The notes under the pieces are model-generated. The model had not been told where the DNA came from. It saw only the letters and a program-made list of their open reading frames with translations, and did not search any database. The translations under genes were made by a program, and so were the position numbers. From the NCBI RefSeq assembly GCF_008579165.1, contig NZ_BKCN01000001.1: a stretch of 64,000 nucleotides of DNA. One strand, 5' to 3'. Below are positions 9,532 through 19,903 of this stretch, piece by piece. Each line of letters opens with the position of its first letter. Positions within the stretch are counted from its first letter, which is position 1. This DNA comes from Iodidimonas nitroreducens (lineage in GTDB: Bacteria; Pseudomonadota; Alphaproteobacteria; Sphingomonadales; Rhodothalassiaceae).

Positions 9532-10539
9532 ATGACCCCCTTGCGCCTTGCCTTTTTAGGGACGCCGGATTTCGCCCTTCCCACCCTGCGCGCCCTGCAT
9601 CAGGCGGGCCATGAGATCGCCGCCGTTTATACCCAGCCACCGCGCCCCGCAGGAAGAGGGCAAGCCCTGCGCAAAAGCCCCATCCATCTTTATGCCGAAC
9701 AGCATGGCTTGCCGGTTTTTACGCCCAGGCGATTGAAAAGGGCGGACAATGTGGCGCAGTGGCGGGCTTTGAAGCTTGATTGCGCCATTGTCGTTGCCTT
9801 TGGCCAGATTTTGTCGAAGGATATTCTCGATGCTCCCCGGCTGGGCTGCATCAATGTTCATGCCTCGCTTTTGCCGCGCTGGCGGGGCGCCGCACCCCTG
9901 CATCGGGCGATCATGGCGGGGGATCGCCAGACCGGGCTTTCCATCATGCGCATGGACGAGGGCCTTGATACCGGGCCGGTGCTGATGCGCGAAACCCATG
10001 CCATCGCCCCTGATGACACCACCCAAAGCCTGCATGATGCGCTGGTGGAAAAAGCCGGGCCTTTGCTGCTGAAAGCGCTGGATGGCGTGGCGAAGGGCAG
10101 GCTTGAAGCCATCCCCCAAGCGGAAGAGGGCATCTGCTATGCCCATAAGATCGACAAAAGCGAATCGATGATCAACTGGGATGACAGCGCCATCGCGATC
10201 GACCGCAAGATCAGGGGGCTGACCCCCTTCCCCGGGGCCTTTACCCTTTTAAACGGCGAGCGACTGAAGATCTTGAAGGCCGAAATCGTCTCCCCAACCG
10301 ATCCATCTCTTAAAGCCCCGCCTAAAGCCCCGCCTAAAGCCCCGCCCGGAACAGCGCTTGATGATGCCCTGACCATTGCCTGTGGGCAGGGTGCCTTGAA
10401 GCTCATTCATCTGCAAAAACCGGGCCGGGGGGCCATGGATGCCGCCAGCTTTCTGCGTGGCCACGCCATCCCCAAAGGCACCCGCTTCGGCCCGGCCATC
10501 GCTGTGCCCGCCAAGGCCATGCACCCCGGGGATGAATGA
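9532..10539 (+). CDS. fmt: Methionyl-tRNA formyltransferase
   Basis: This enzyme transfers a formyl group from 10-formyl-THF to Met-tRNA(fMet). The 335-residue protein has an N-terminal formyltransferase domain with FLGTPDFA, the catalytic segment CINVHASLLPRWRGAAPLHRAI and the MDEGLDTGP loop, then a C-terminal OB-like domain from about residue 210. An in-frame Lys-Ala-Pro-Pro triplicate (see repeat at 10311-10346) sits in the C-terminal domain and looks like a surface-loop expansion. The stop overlaps the truA start as ATGA. Confidence 0.96.
   Translation: MTPLRLAFLGTPDFALPTLRALHQAGHEIAAVYTQPPRPAGRGQALRKSPIHLYAEQHGLPVFTPRRLKRADNVAQWRALKLDCAIVVAFGQILSKDILDAPRLGCINVHASLLPRWRGAAPLHRAIMAGDRQTGLSIMRMDEGLDTGPVLMRETHAIAPDDTTQSLHDALVEKAGPLLLKALDGVAKGRLEAIPQAEEGICYAHKIDKSESMINWDDSAIAIDRKIRGLTPFPGAFTLLNGERLKILKAEIVSPTDPSLKAPPKAPPKAPPGTALDDALTIACGQGALKLIHLQKPGRGAMDAASFLRGHAIPKGTRFGPAIAVPAKAMHPGDE
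10311..10346 (+). repeat. Three tandem 12-base units inside fmt
   Basis: The unit TAAAGCCCCGCC occurs three times in perfect tandem (10311-10322, 10323-10334, 10335-10346). Being 12 bases, it keeps frame and encodes a Lys-Ala-Pro-Pro repeat in the C-terminal half of Fmt. Copy-number changes here would leave the reading frame intact. Confidence 0.95.
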
Positions 10540-11306
10540 GGATGGCCCGGCGGTTCAAGCTGCTCATCGAATATGATGGTCGCCCTTTTGCGGGCTGGCA
10601 AATTCAGGCCAATGCGCCCAGCATTCAGGCGGCCCTGACCAAAGCCATCCATGCCTTCACCGGCGAACAGGTGATCGTGCATGGCGCCGGGCGCACCGAT
10701 GCCGGGGTTCATGCCAATGGGCAGGTGGCCCATGTGGATATCGAAAAGGCCATCAGCCCCCAGCGCTTTCTGGGGGCGATCAATCATCATCTGAAGCCGC
10801 ATCCCATCAGCGTTTTATCGGCTGAGATCGTGGGCGATGATTTTCACGCCCGTTTTTCCGCCCGCCGCCGCAGCTATCGCTATGAGATCATCAATCGCCC
10901 AAGCCGGCTAAGCTTTGCCGAGGGGCTGGCCTGGCATGTCAGCCGCCCGCTGGATGCAGATGCCATGCAGGAAGGGGCCAATCATCTTTTGGGGCAGCAT
11001 GATTTCACCACCTTTCGCCACAGCGCCTGTCAGGCCAGATCGCCGATCCGAACCCTTGATCTTTTGCGGGTGGAACGCCTTGATGATCGCCTGCATATTC
11101 ATGTTTCTGCCTTATCGTTTCTGCATCATCAGGTGCGATCCATGGTGGGCAGCCTTGAATTGGTGGGGGCGGGAAAATGGCCGCCGATCATGATGAAAGA
11201 AATTTTGGAAGCGAAAGACAGATGCGCTCTGGCTTTAACGCCCCGCCCTTCGGGCTTTATCTCACCCGCATCGATTATTAGAGTCCTGACCCTAGATAAT
11301 GTATAA
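10536..11306 (+). CDS. truA: tRNA pseudouridine(38-40) synthase TruA
   Basis: This 256-residue pseudouridine synthase modifies positions 38-40 in the tRNA anticodon arm. The catalytic aspartate is in GAGRTDAGVHANGQVAHVD. RRRSYRYEI, DFTTFRHSACQ and FLHHQVRSMVGSLELVG are conserved TruA blocks. The ATG overlaps the fmt stop (ATGA), giving a def-fmt-truA operon, a common alphaproteobacterial arrangement. An alternative ATG at 10542 would shorten it by two residues. Confidence 0.96.
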   Translation: MRMARRFKLLIEYDGRPFAGWQIQANAPSIQAALTKAIHAFTGEQVIVHGAGRTDAGVHANGQVAHVDIEKAISPQRFLGAINHHLKPHPISVLSAEIVGDDFHARFSARRRSYRYEIINRPSRLSFAEGLAWHVSRPLDADAMQEGANHLLGQHDFTTFRHSACQARSPIRTLDLLRVERLDDRLHIHVSALSFLHHQVRSMVGSLELVGAGKWPPIMMKEILEAKDRCALALTPRPSGFISPASIIRVLTLDNV

Positions 11307-11482
11307 ATATTTCGCAATATAGTGTCTGTTTATTCCAATATATTTAAGTACATATTTTATCTATATTTCCTGAAGTCCCTATAAAAATTCTGAATTTATA
11401 AACCCCCCTTAAAGATTAAGAATTTATTCTTATCTCCTGATTCAAATATCTGTGATCACCATCCTCGATCGGTAGCCTTTTT
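11307..11482. promoter_or_regulatory. AT-rich upstream region of the DUF2336 gene with a palindrome
   Basis: This 176-base gap is strikingly AT-rich compared with flanking coding DNA. It contains the inverted repeat TAAGAATTTATTCTTA (11417-11432) and a nearby TTAAAGATTAAG. It probably carries the promoter and perhaps a regulator site for the gene starting at 11483. No assignable factor; the promoter role is inferred from position and composition. Confidence 0.4.
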
Positions 11483-12621
11483 ATGTCTGCAAACAGTCCA
11501 GACAACGCGATTCCAACCAGCGCAATCAAAACGCTTTTGGCGCAAGCCGGAACCGCCGATGAAGCCCAGCGCCAATCTTTAGCGGAATTTGTGGCAAATT
11601 CTTTTGCCCGCAATGATCTGAGCGATGATGAAAACCGGATCGCGGTGGAGATTTTGCATCGCTTTGCCCGGGATACCAGCGAAAGGGTGCGCACGGCTCT
11701 TGCCCATTGTTTGGCCCATACCCCGATTCTGCCAACGGATCTGGCGCAAAAGCTGGCTTATGATGTGGTGCATGTAGCCGAACCCATTTTGATGCACAGC
11801 TTATCACTCACCGATGCGGATCTGATAGCCATCATCTGCATGGATGATGGCCAGAAACAAACCGCCATCGCCAAACGATCCGATCTGTCGCGTTCGGTGG
11901 TTCATTCCCTGATCGAAAGGGCGCAGGAACCGGCGGTTGAAGCGGTTCTGGACAATAAATCAGCCCGGATCGAGGGCGATGATGCCCGCCTTGCGGCCCG
12001 GCGTTTCAGCAAAAGCACGGCTGTTCTGGCGGCCATCGCCAAACGCCATGATCTGCCCGCTGATCTGGCCGCCGATATCGTGCTTCATGCCAGCGCCGGG
12101 ATCAGGGCTTTGATCGAAGATCAGCTCGATCTGCCAACACCCTTCATCGAAAATCTGGTTCTTCGCGTGCGCGATGAAGCCCTGCGCGGGCCCTTGGGAT
12201 CGGCTGTGGGGAATCATCTGCTCGTCATTTTGCGCCGCCTTCATGATCGCCAACAGATCACCGACAGCCTTGTTTTGCGAATCACCCTTTTGGGCGACAA
12301 GGACATGCTGGAAGCCGCCATTGCGGTGCGCGCGGGCATGGGTTTGGTGGCTGCCCGTTTGCAGCTTTATCATCGGGGCCCCAGGCTTTTGCCCATCTGA
12401 TCCAGAAGGCGCGCTTTGCCCGGATGCTGCAACATATCCTGAAGCTGGCCCTGCCTTTATTGCGCGAAGCCGAAGATGGCAGACATTTCGACAGGGCCCG
12501 CTATCAAACCCGCCTTTCCTATAAGCTGGTGCATAATTTCAGGACCATAGCCCCCGGGCCGCCGGAAAATCTGATCGCCCAGATTCTTCATCATGCGGAA
12601 TGGCAACAAGCCAAGACCTGA
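11483..12621 (+). CDS. DUF2336 domain-containing HEAT-like protein (frameshifted near 12378)
   Basis: This alphaproteobacterial DUF2336 protein is made of alpha-helical repeats with periodic D/E-N-R-I-A-V-E-I-L and L-A-H-T-P-I-L-P-type helices. Its function is unknown. Residues to about 300 are in one frame, which then ends at TGA 12398-12400. The following frame continues with QAFAHLIQKARFARMLQHIL to 12621. One extra base in the run CGGGGCCCC (12374-12382) joins them into 379 residues, the usual size for the family. No signal peptide or membrane segment is visible, so it is likely cytoplasmic. It has its own AT-rich promoter region. Confidence 0.78.
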
Positions 12622-12716
12622 TGATAAAGGCTGCCAGAACCGCTGGTTCGGCGGGTGCCTGTGGCGTGCTATCATCATGGGGTCGTTTGTTTTGCTCTTG
12701 CCCGAAAGGCCGCGCC

Positions 12717-13787
12717 ATGAGCCTCAAAGATCTGTATCCGATCGACGCCCCCGACCATCATGATGTGATCAATCGCTTTGCCACGCGCTTTGACTGGCGC
12801 TTTGATGATGGCCGCGAAAGCCTTTTGGGGCTTTATGAAAAAGGCAAGCGCAAGCAATGGAATGCTGTGGATCGCATCGACTGGTCTTTGGAGCTTGATC
12901 CCGAAAACCCCCAGCAGCTTCCCGAGCAGGTTCTGCCCATCTATGATGCCCCCTGTTTTCTGCAGCTCAGCCGGGCCCGTCAGATCGAAGTGCGCTGCGC
13001 CCATCAGGCCTGGACCAATTCCCAATTCCTGCATGGCGAACAGGGTGCGCTTTTATGCGCGGCCAAAATCGTGCAAAGCGTGCCCGATCTGGATAGCAAA
13101 TTCTATGCCGCCACGCAGGTGATGGATGAAGCCCGCCATGTGGAGGCTTATAAAGCCCTTTTGCATAAATTCGGCCGCGCCTGGCCCATGAGCAAGCCCT
13201 TGCAATCGCTGCTCGATCAGGTGCTGGAGGATAACCGCTGGGATATGACCTATCTGGGCATGCAGGTGGTGATCGAAGGATTGGCGCTGGCCGCTTTTGC
13301 CATGGTCCGCGATCAGGCGCAAAATCCGCTGGCCCAACAGGTGAATGCCTATGTGATGGAGGACGAAGCCCGGCATGTGGCTTTTGGCCGTTTGGCCCTG
13401 CGCGATTATTATCCCCAATTGAGCGAGGCGGAACGCCGGGAGCGCGAGGATTTTCTGATCGAAGCCTGCTATCTGATGCGAGATCGTTTTGAAGCCCGCG
13501 AAGTGTGGGAAAGCCTTGATCTGCCGGTGGAAGACTGTGTGGCGCATCTGCGTGACAGCGCCACCATGCAGCAATTCAGGGGCTTTTTATTTAGCCGCAT
13601 CGTGCCCATCGTCAAGGATATCGGGCTGTGGAGCCAGCATGTGCAAAAAGCCTATCACGAGATGGGGGTGATTTCCTTTGCCGCCATCGATATCGATGCT
13701 TTGCAAAAGCGCGATGAAGATATTGCCGCTGAATTCGATGCCCGCCGCCAGCATGTAGACGCCACCATCAAGGCCGCCCATGGTTAA
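12717..13787 (+). CDS. Ferritin-like di-iron domain protein
   Basis: This 356-residue soluble protein has the paired metal-binding helices of the ferritin-like/R2-like superfamily: MDEARHVEAYKALL near the first third and MEDEARHVAFGRLAL in the middle, plus Glu-containing helices HGEQGALLCAAKI and VVIEGLALAAF. Together these can supply a di-iron site (two ExxH motifs and two extra carboxylates). The family includes oxygenases, but the reaction here is unknown. ATG 12717 follows AAAGG at suitable spacing. It is convergent with holA. Confidence 0.75.
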   Translation: MSLKDLYPIDAPDHHDVINRFATRFDWRFDDGRESLLGLYEKGKRKQWNAVDRIDWSLELDPENPQQLPEQVLPIYDAPCFLQLSRARQIEVRCAHQAWTNSQFLHGEQGALLCAAKIVQSVPDLDSKFYAATQVMDEARHVEAYKALLHKFGRAWPMSKPLQSLLDQVLEDNRWDMTYLGMQVVIEGLALAAFAMVRDQAQNPLAQQVNAYVMEDEARHVAFGRLALRDYYPQLSEAERREREDFLIEACYLMRDRFEAREVWESLDLPVEDCVAHLRDSATMQQFRGFLFSRIVPIVKDIGLWSQHVQKAYHEMGVISFAAIDIDALQKRDEDIAAEFDARRQHVDATIKAAHG

Positions 13788-13808
13788 AGCCTGACCATCA
13801 GGAGGCCC

Positions 13809-14838
13809 TTAACGGCGGCCCCGCACCGACAAGGCGAGCTTCAAGCATAAGCGCGCGGTAAGGGTTTCCGCCGGCATGCCGGTGGATTTGCACTGGATTT
13901 CCGTTTCCAATATCAGATCAAGGGCGGCGGCCAGACGATCCGGGGGCCAGCGCCCCACATCGCGCAAAAAGCCATCGCGTTCCTTGAAAAACAAGGGCGG
14001 GGCCAGCCGCCCGGCCGCTTCATTGGCAGACAAACCCTTATCCATATGGCCTCGCACCAGATGCAGCCGCATCAGCCGCGCCTGCAAAACCCGCAGGACG
14101 GCAATCGCGCTTTCACCGCTGATCCATGCCTTTTCCAGCAGATAATCAAGGGCCGCTGCCTCACCACCCGTGACCGCTTGCGCAATTTCAGCCAAGGTGA
14201 GCGCCGCCGCATCCCCCACCGATGCCCGCACATCATCCATGCTGATCGTGCGGTCAGGATCATCCCCTTTATAAAGGATCAGCTTTTCGATTTCGCTGCG
14301 GGTGACCATACGATCATTGCCCAGATGCGCCCCAAGCCAGATCAGGGCATCGGGGCTGGGATCGAGCCGGGCATCGTGAAAAGCCCGGCGCAAAAGATCC
14401 ACCAGATCGCGCCCCTCATCGGCATAGCAGGCAATTGCCAGCAGATGATCATCCCCCTCAAACAGCTTTCTCAGTTTCGAGCCTTTGCCCAGATCCCCCG
14501 CCATCGCCAGCAGCAGCTATCGCCCGCATGCAAAAAGGCATCTTCAAGGGCGGGAACCATCGCATCGCTGGCCCCATCAAGCGGATCAGCCGCCGCCCGC
14601 CAATCATCGACAGAGCCGCCATTTCATCGGCAAGAATCGATCCCGTGGCCTTGACCATATCCGGGCCAAGGCGCGCCACCCGAAAGGGATCGGCCAGATC
14701 ATCCACGATCTGCCGCCCGATAGCATCGGCATATTCGCGGCCCATCCCTTCATCCGGGCCATAAAGCAAAACGCCCCGAATATGGGGTGACAAGGCCCGC
14801 AAAGCCTTTTCGGTCTGCTGTTTTGTGGCCTTTACCAT
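13809..14838 (-). CDS. holA: DNA polymerase III delta subunit HolA (two frame breaks)
   Basis: This is the delta subunit of the clamp loader, which opens the beta clamp. The N-terminus (14838 to about 14572) has HIRGVLLYGPDEGMGREYA and FRVARLGPDMVKATGSILAD. A middle piece in a second frame reads DAMVPALEDAFLHAGD. The rest (from about 14515 to 13809), beginning AGDLGKGSKLRKLFE, is in a third frame. One added base near 14572 (GGGGCC run) and one near 14515 (AGCTG read as AGCCTG) restore a continuous 343-residue protein. The gene is essential in all bacteria studied, so these breaks are most likely sequence errors. It is followed upstream by lptE and leuS in the usual alphaproteobacterial order. 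Confidence 0.87.
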
Positions 14839-14909
14839 GGCGGGTCCCTATCTACGATCTGGAATGGCCAAAAACCATTGCGGCCACCATCCCCCGATCC
14901 GGCATGGGA

Positions 14910-15440
14910 TTATGATGGGTCTTTCTGGCGGAAATGCCGGGCAAGCCGGGCTACGATCCGATCAACGATCTGATTGGCTGTGCGTTCGCGCGCATCCCTT
15001 TGAGCCGAGAGATTGGCGAAATCCGATTGCACCACATCATAGGTCATCCACGCACTGAGATCATCGGCCACGGCCACATCGCCGGTTTGCAAATCCACCA
15101 GCGTGATCATGGCATCAAGCTGAAGCTTCTGGCGGGTGATCGCCCGATCCTGACGAAAGGCAAAGCCTTCGAGCTTTTCATCGAGATCGACCCGCAAGCC
15201 ATAGCGCGGCACATCCGGCGTGCCCCGGGGGCTGAGCATCCCGATCAGCCGATTGCGCACCTGCTGGCCCAAACGATCCCCGGGCTGGGCCACCTCGATC
15301 ATGGCAAACTGGCTGGCCAGATCCTGATAAGACTCGCTTTCCCCGGCAGGCTGGGGCGCATAAATCGGCGAAAAGCCGCAGCCCGCCAAAAGCAGGCTGG
15401 CCAAAAGGGGCAGGATACAACGATGAAGGCAAAAGCGCAT
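14910..15440 (-). CDS. lptE: LPS-assembly lipoprotein LptE
   Basis: This 176-residue outer-membrane lipoprotein pairs with LptD to insert lipopolysaccharide. The signal peptide ends with lipobox LLAGC (Cys about residue 21), followed by GFSPIYAP, typical of LptE. The rest is the expected alpha/beta LptE fold with LDEKLEGFAFRQDRAITR and ERTANQIVDRI. I chose ATG at 15440 (MRFCLHRCILPLLASLLLAG); an ATG at 15452 is also in frame. It sits between leuS and holA. Confidence 0.88.
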   Translation of the reverse strand: MRFCLHRCILPLLASLLLAGCGFSPIYAPQPAGESESYQDLASQFAMIEVAQPGDRLGQQVRNRLIGMLSPRGTPDVPRYGLRVDLDEKLEGFAFRQDRAITRQKLQLDAMITLVDLQTGDVAVADDLSAWMTYDVVQSDFANLSAQRDARERTANQIVDRIVARLARHFRQKDPS

Positions 15441-15459
15441 GGCGGATATCACATCTGGT

Positions 15460-18016
15460 TTAAATCACGATATTGACGATACGATTGGGCACGACCACGA
15501 TCTTGCGAATGGTTTGATCGCCGATGGCGCGACGCACCTTGTCGGATGCCAGCGCCAAGCTTCCACATCGGGGCCGGACGCATCTTTCGCACAATCGATG
15601 GTATCGCGCAATTTGCCGCCCACCTGCACGCCGATGGTCACAGAGTCCTCAACCAGCAAAGCCGGATCGGCCTCAGGCCAAGGGGCCCCGTGAGCATGGT
15701 TTTATGCCCCAGGCTTTGCCATAGCTCTTCGGCCAGATGCGGCATCATCGGCGAAACCAGCCGCACCAGCATTTCCAAAGCCTCGCGGTAACAGGCGGGA
15801 TCGATATTCGGCACATCGGCTGCAGCAATGGCATTGGCCAATTGATAAAGCCGCGCCACCGCCCGATTGAGATGAAGGCCGGTGATATCGCCCGTCACGC
15901 CCTCGATCGCCTTATGTACCGAACGCCGCAAATCAAGCTATCACCGGAAAGATCGGCGCGCACCGGCGTGCCCGGGGCCACCAAAGCCCCTTGGGCTGCC
16001 GAAACCAGACGCCATAAACGCTGGGTAAAACGCCACGCCCCTTCGATGCCGGTTTCGGTCCAGATCAGATCGCGTTCCGGCGGGCTATCAGACAGCACGA
16101 ACCAGCGCGCCGTATCGGCCCCATATTGATCGATGATATCATCGGGATCGACACATTGCGCTTGGATTTGCTCATTTTTTCGACCCGACCGGCGGTGATT
16201 TTCAGGCCGCTATCGGAACGGATCAGGGCACCCGCATCATTTTCCCGCACAAGGCTTGGGAAAACCCATTGCCCGGCTTCATCGCGATAGGTCATGTGAT
16301 TGACCATACCCTGGGTAAACAGGCCCGCAAAAGGCTCATCCAGATCGAGATGGCCACACCGCTTCAGGGCGCGGGTGAAAAAGCGGGCATAAAGCAGATG
16401 CAAAATCGCATGTTCCACGCCGCCGGTATATTGATCCACCGGCAACCAGTAATCGGCCGCCGCCCGATCGATGGGGCGATCGCTTTGGGGCGCGGTGAAG
16501 CGGATAAAATACCATGAGCTATCGACAAAGGTATCAAGCGTATCGGTTTCCCGCAGGGCCGGTTTCTGGCAGCGCGGGCAGGTGGTGTGCTTCCAATCGG
16601 GATGATGGGCGATGGGATTGCCCGGCTTATCGAAAGAAATATCTTCGGGCAGCACCAAAGGAAGCTGATCGCGCGGCACCGGCACGATACCGCAATGCTC
16701 GCAATGGATGATCGGGATGGGGGTGCCCCAATAGCGCTGGCGGGAAATCCCCCAATCGCGCAAACGAAAGGTCACCTGACCCCGGCCCCAGCCGCCCTTC
16801 TCGGCCAAGCCAATCACATGGGCCTGGGCATCCTCGATGCTCATGCCATCGAGAAAATGGGAATGAGCGAGCCGCCCCGGCCCGGTATAGGCTTCCGCCC
16901 CCACGCTGAAGGCATCGGGTGATTGATCATGAGGCACCACCACCGGGCGCACGGCAAGGCCATATTTGCGGGCGAAATCCAGATCGCGCTGATCATGGGC
17001 CGGGCAGCCGAAAATGGCCCCGGTGCCATAATCCATCAACACGAAATTAGCCACATAGATGGGAAGATCAGACCCTTCATCAAAAGGATGCCGGGCCACA
17101 AGGCCGGTATTGAAACCTTTTTTCTCCGCCGCTTCCAAGGCTTCCTGCGAGGTGCCGGAGCGCTGACATTCTTTGATGAAGGCCATGAGATCGGCATTGG
17201 TTTCCGCCAGCTTCAAAGCCAAAGGATGATCCACGGCCACAGCACAGAAACTGGCCCCGAAAATGGTATCGGGGCGGGTGGTATACACCTCCAGCCGATC
17301 CTCAAGACCCTCGATTTCAAAGCTGAACTGCAGACCTTCCGAACGGCCGATCCAATTTTCCTGCATGGTCCGCACTTTTTCGGGCCAGCGTTCCAGCGCT
17401 TTCAGATCATCGAGCAGTTCATCGGCAAATTCGGTGATTTTCAAAAACCATTGCGATAGCTTGCGCCGCTCTACCGGGCCCCGGAACGCCAGCCGCAGCC
17501 ATCGATCACCTGTTCATTGGCAAGCACGGTTTGATCCACCGGGTCCCAATTCACCCAGGATTCCCGGCGATAAACCAGCCCGGCTTCCATGAAATCCAGA
17601 AACAGCGCCTGTTCATGACCATAATAAGACGGATCGCAGGTGGCGATTTCCCGGCTCCAGTCGATGGCCAGCCCCACCTGTTTCAACTGGGTGCGCATGG
17701 CGGCGATATTGTCATAGGTCCAATCGGCGGGATGGGTGCCTTTTTCCATCGCCGCATTTTCGGCAGGCATTCCAAAGGCATCCCAGCCCATGGGATGCAG
17801 CACATTATAACCCCGGCTCATATAAAAACGGCTGAGCACATCGCCGATGGTATAATTACGCACATGCCCCATATGAATCCGCCCCGAAGGATAGGGAAAC
17901 ATTTCCAGCACATAATATTTCGGCTTGTCGGGGGTCTGTTCTGCACGAAAAAGCGCAGCTTCATCCCACTGGCGCTGCCATTTTGCTTCCGTGACTTTAG
18001 GATTATAACGCGACAT
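15460..18016 (-). CDS. leuS: Leucyl-tRNA synthetase (five frame breaks)
   Basis: This class I synthetase charges tRNA-Leu. The HIGH-type motif is in FPYPSGRIHMGHVRNY, the editing domain in the middle, and KMSKSK before 16150. Start 18016 follows AGGAAG. The frame breaks near 17477, 16151, 15937, 15687 and 15559. Each is healed by one extra base: GGGCCC run, GTGTC to GTGGTC, AGCTTGAT to AGCCTTGAT, GGGGCCCC run, AAGCTTGG to AAGCCTTGG. The healed product is 853 residues and ends NRIVNIVI, matching family length. Since LeuS is indispensable and all five lesions have one sign, they are almost certainly sequence errors. It lies downstream of the DUF3576 gene and upstream of lptE. Confidence 0.9.
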
Positions 18017-18146
18017 ATATCTTCCTGGCTTTTCTTCGGCTGATCTTGATGATGGGCCCCTCAATCAAAGGCTGGCAGGAACATGATCAGCATTTTGTTT
18101 TTTGACGTGGCGCAAAGCCCGGCCCGTTTCGGCGGATCATATTGCC

Positions 18147-18584
18147 TCAATTCCCTATAGAATCGATCCGCAATTCCCGCGCGCGATTCAAGATAGCATC
18201 TTCAATCTTAAGCTCGGTGCCGGCCCGAAGCGGTTCATTCACCCAGATGGATGATGCATTGCGCACCTGCCTTACCACGCTCACCTTCAAGGTATCGGCA
18301 CGCAACTGGCCCCCCAGAATAAAGGCGGAAACCTTCATCCGTTCATTGGGCACATCGGGATGCGCATACCAATCGGTGATCAAAGCCCCGGCGCGGGGAT
18401 CCACATCAACCATCGGCATGAAAGACAGGGTTTCCACCGCCGCCCGCCATAAATAGCCATTTACCCCCGATGATGTGGGTTCAATGCGCACATCTTCCTT
18501 TTCACCGCCAAAAATGCCGCAGGCAGAGAGTGTGGCCGCTGAAAAGGCAAGGCCGATGATCGTCAGGAAGAGTCTGATAGTCAT
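18147..18584 (-). CDS. DUF3576 domain lipoprotein
   Basis: This 145-residue protein has a lipoprotein signal (SAATLSAC, Cys about residue 22) and the DUF3576 core (GVNGYLWRAAVETLSFMP, DPRAGALITDWY, AFILGGQLRADTLKVSVVRQ). The function of the family is unknown; it is typical of alphaproteobacteria and regularly precedes leuS-lptE-holA, as here. Likely anchored in the periplasm or outer membrane. Confidence 0.85.
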   Translation of the reverse strand: MTIRLFLTIIGLAFSAATLSACGIFGGEKEDVRIEPTSSGVNGYLWRAAVETLSFMPMVDVDPRAGALITDWYAHPDVPNERMKVSAFILGGQLRADTLKVSVVRQVRNASSIWVNEPLRAGTELKIEDAILNRARELRIDSIGN

Positions 18585-18943
18585 GATATCCCTTCACACA
18601 CGTCGTTATCCGGATTGTTATCCAGACTGCTGTCAAATGCGGCTATATAACGGTCCTTAGGGCAATTGACCAGCGTTAGAAACCCGAAGCTCCACATCGC
18701 CCCCCAAGATCATGCCGTGCACAAGTGCAACAGGCCATGGCAAAAATAAGGGTGGCATCTGGATTTCGTTGAAATGAAATGGTAATCTCTCACCGTTATC
18801 CTTATCTAAGGTTCGCTCTCATTTATGCTTTTGCCCATGTGCAGATCAAAGCGGGTGCGGATGAAAGCAGGCTTGATAATTCGGAAACACAATCAACATA
18901 AGAGATCCGCAAAGGACTCTGCAGGGAAGAAGACGCTTTTACC
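18585..18943. other. Non-coding gap of about 360 bases between divergent genes
   Basis: No supported coding region. It must contain the divergent promoters for the DUF3576-leuS operon and for the outer-membrane protein gene. A weak candidate for the latter is TTGATA at 18873 followed by CATAAG. A short inverted repeat CCTTA-TC-TAAGG lies at 18800-18811. No RNA family recognised. Confidence 0.4.
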
Positions 18944-19881
18944 GTGAAACAGGCATTCCTCAAAGCATTGGCTCTTTTGGGTATGTTCGCCATCTGTATC
19001 ACAGATGGTGCTGCGGAACAGGTGCCGCGTTTCAAATCCAGCGGCTTCCTTCAATCTCTTGATCTTTTTGCTGATCAAAGCGCCACTTTGCAAGGTGACG
19101 ATCAAAAGCCTGATCGCCTGAAAATCGATTTTGCCTTTCGCGGCGAGCAAATGAAGGAAGAGCCGGGCTTTTTATATCTGCGCGATGAAAGCAGCGATCA
19201 AACGGGCGATATCGCCCCCTTGGAATCGGCGTCTCATGCCCGCCCCTCCACCAGCTTCACGCCGCGACTCAGCGCCTTGGGTGGTCTTGATCGCGGGGTC
19301 GATCCTAATGGCCGGGCCCGCACCCTGAGCAGCTTCACCCCGCGCTATGCCGGTTCTGAAATGACCCTGAGCTTTGCGCCGCGCGAAAACAGCACCCCCC
19401 GCGAACAAATCAGGCTTAAGATCAATTCCGAATATCTTCTGGAACAATCCCCCGGTTATCTGGCTGCGGGCCCCGGAAATTTTGGATCAGGGGCAGCGCT
19501 TTCTCCCTATGATCGGGAATCCCTTAATATGGGGATGAGTGTGGGCTATCTGGGCTTTATCATCGCGGCCAGCATGACCCGCGAATCGGGCGGACTATTG
19601 CAGGATATTGATGGATTCGATATTGGCTTCGGCTATGCTTGGTCGGCCTTTACCACCCAATTATCGGTGGGGGAATATCATCTGGGTGGGGATACGCCCG
19701 GCTTTGAGACCGGCTATGATCGCTATCACAAGCTGGAATTGGGGGCCGCCTATGCGGTGTCTGAACGGCTGCGTGTATCGGGTGGGTTCGTTTGTTCGAT
19801 TATGGTGCACGCTTTAGCATCAATGGCGATGCGGCAGAACGTTCGGGCCTGCTTTATCTTGGCACCCGCTTCAATTTCTGA
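18944..19881 (+). CDS. Probable outer-membrane beta-barrel protein (frameshifted near 19793)
   Basis: GTG start at 18944 gives a signal peptide KQAFLKALALLGMFAICITD...GAAE. The mature part includes a disordered Ser/Thr/Arg-rich region with two SFTPR repeats. From about residue 190 it has alternating hydrophobic/aromatic strands such as LNMGMSVGYLGFIIAAS and FDIGFGYAWSAFTTQLSVG, resembling a porin barrel. One extra base near 19793 lets the frame continue as FDYGARFSINGD...LLYLGTRFNF and stop at 19881, ending in Phe as outer-membrane barrels usually do. Without it, the frame runs about 450 bases further into thiE antisense. Healed length is 312 residues; specificity unknown. Confidence 0.7.
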
Positions 19882-19903
19882 TCCCGTTTTAAAGGCTATT
19901 CCC

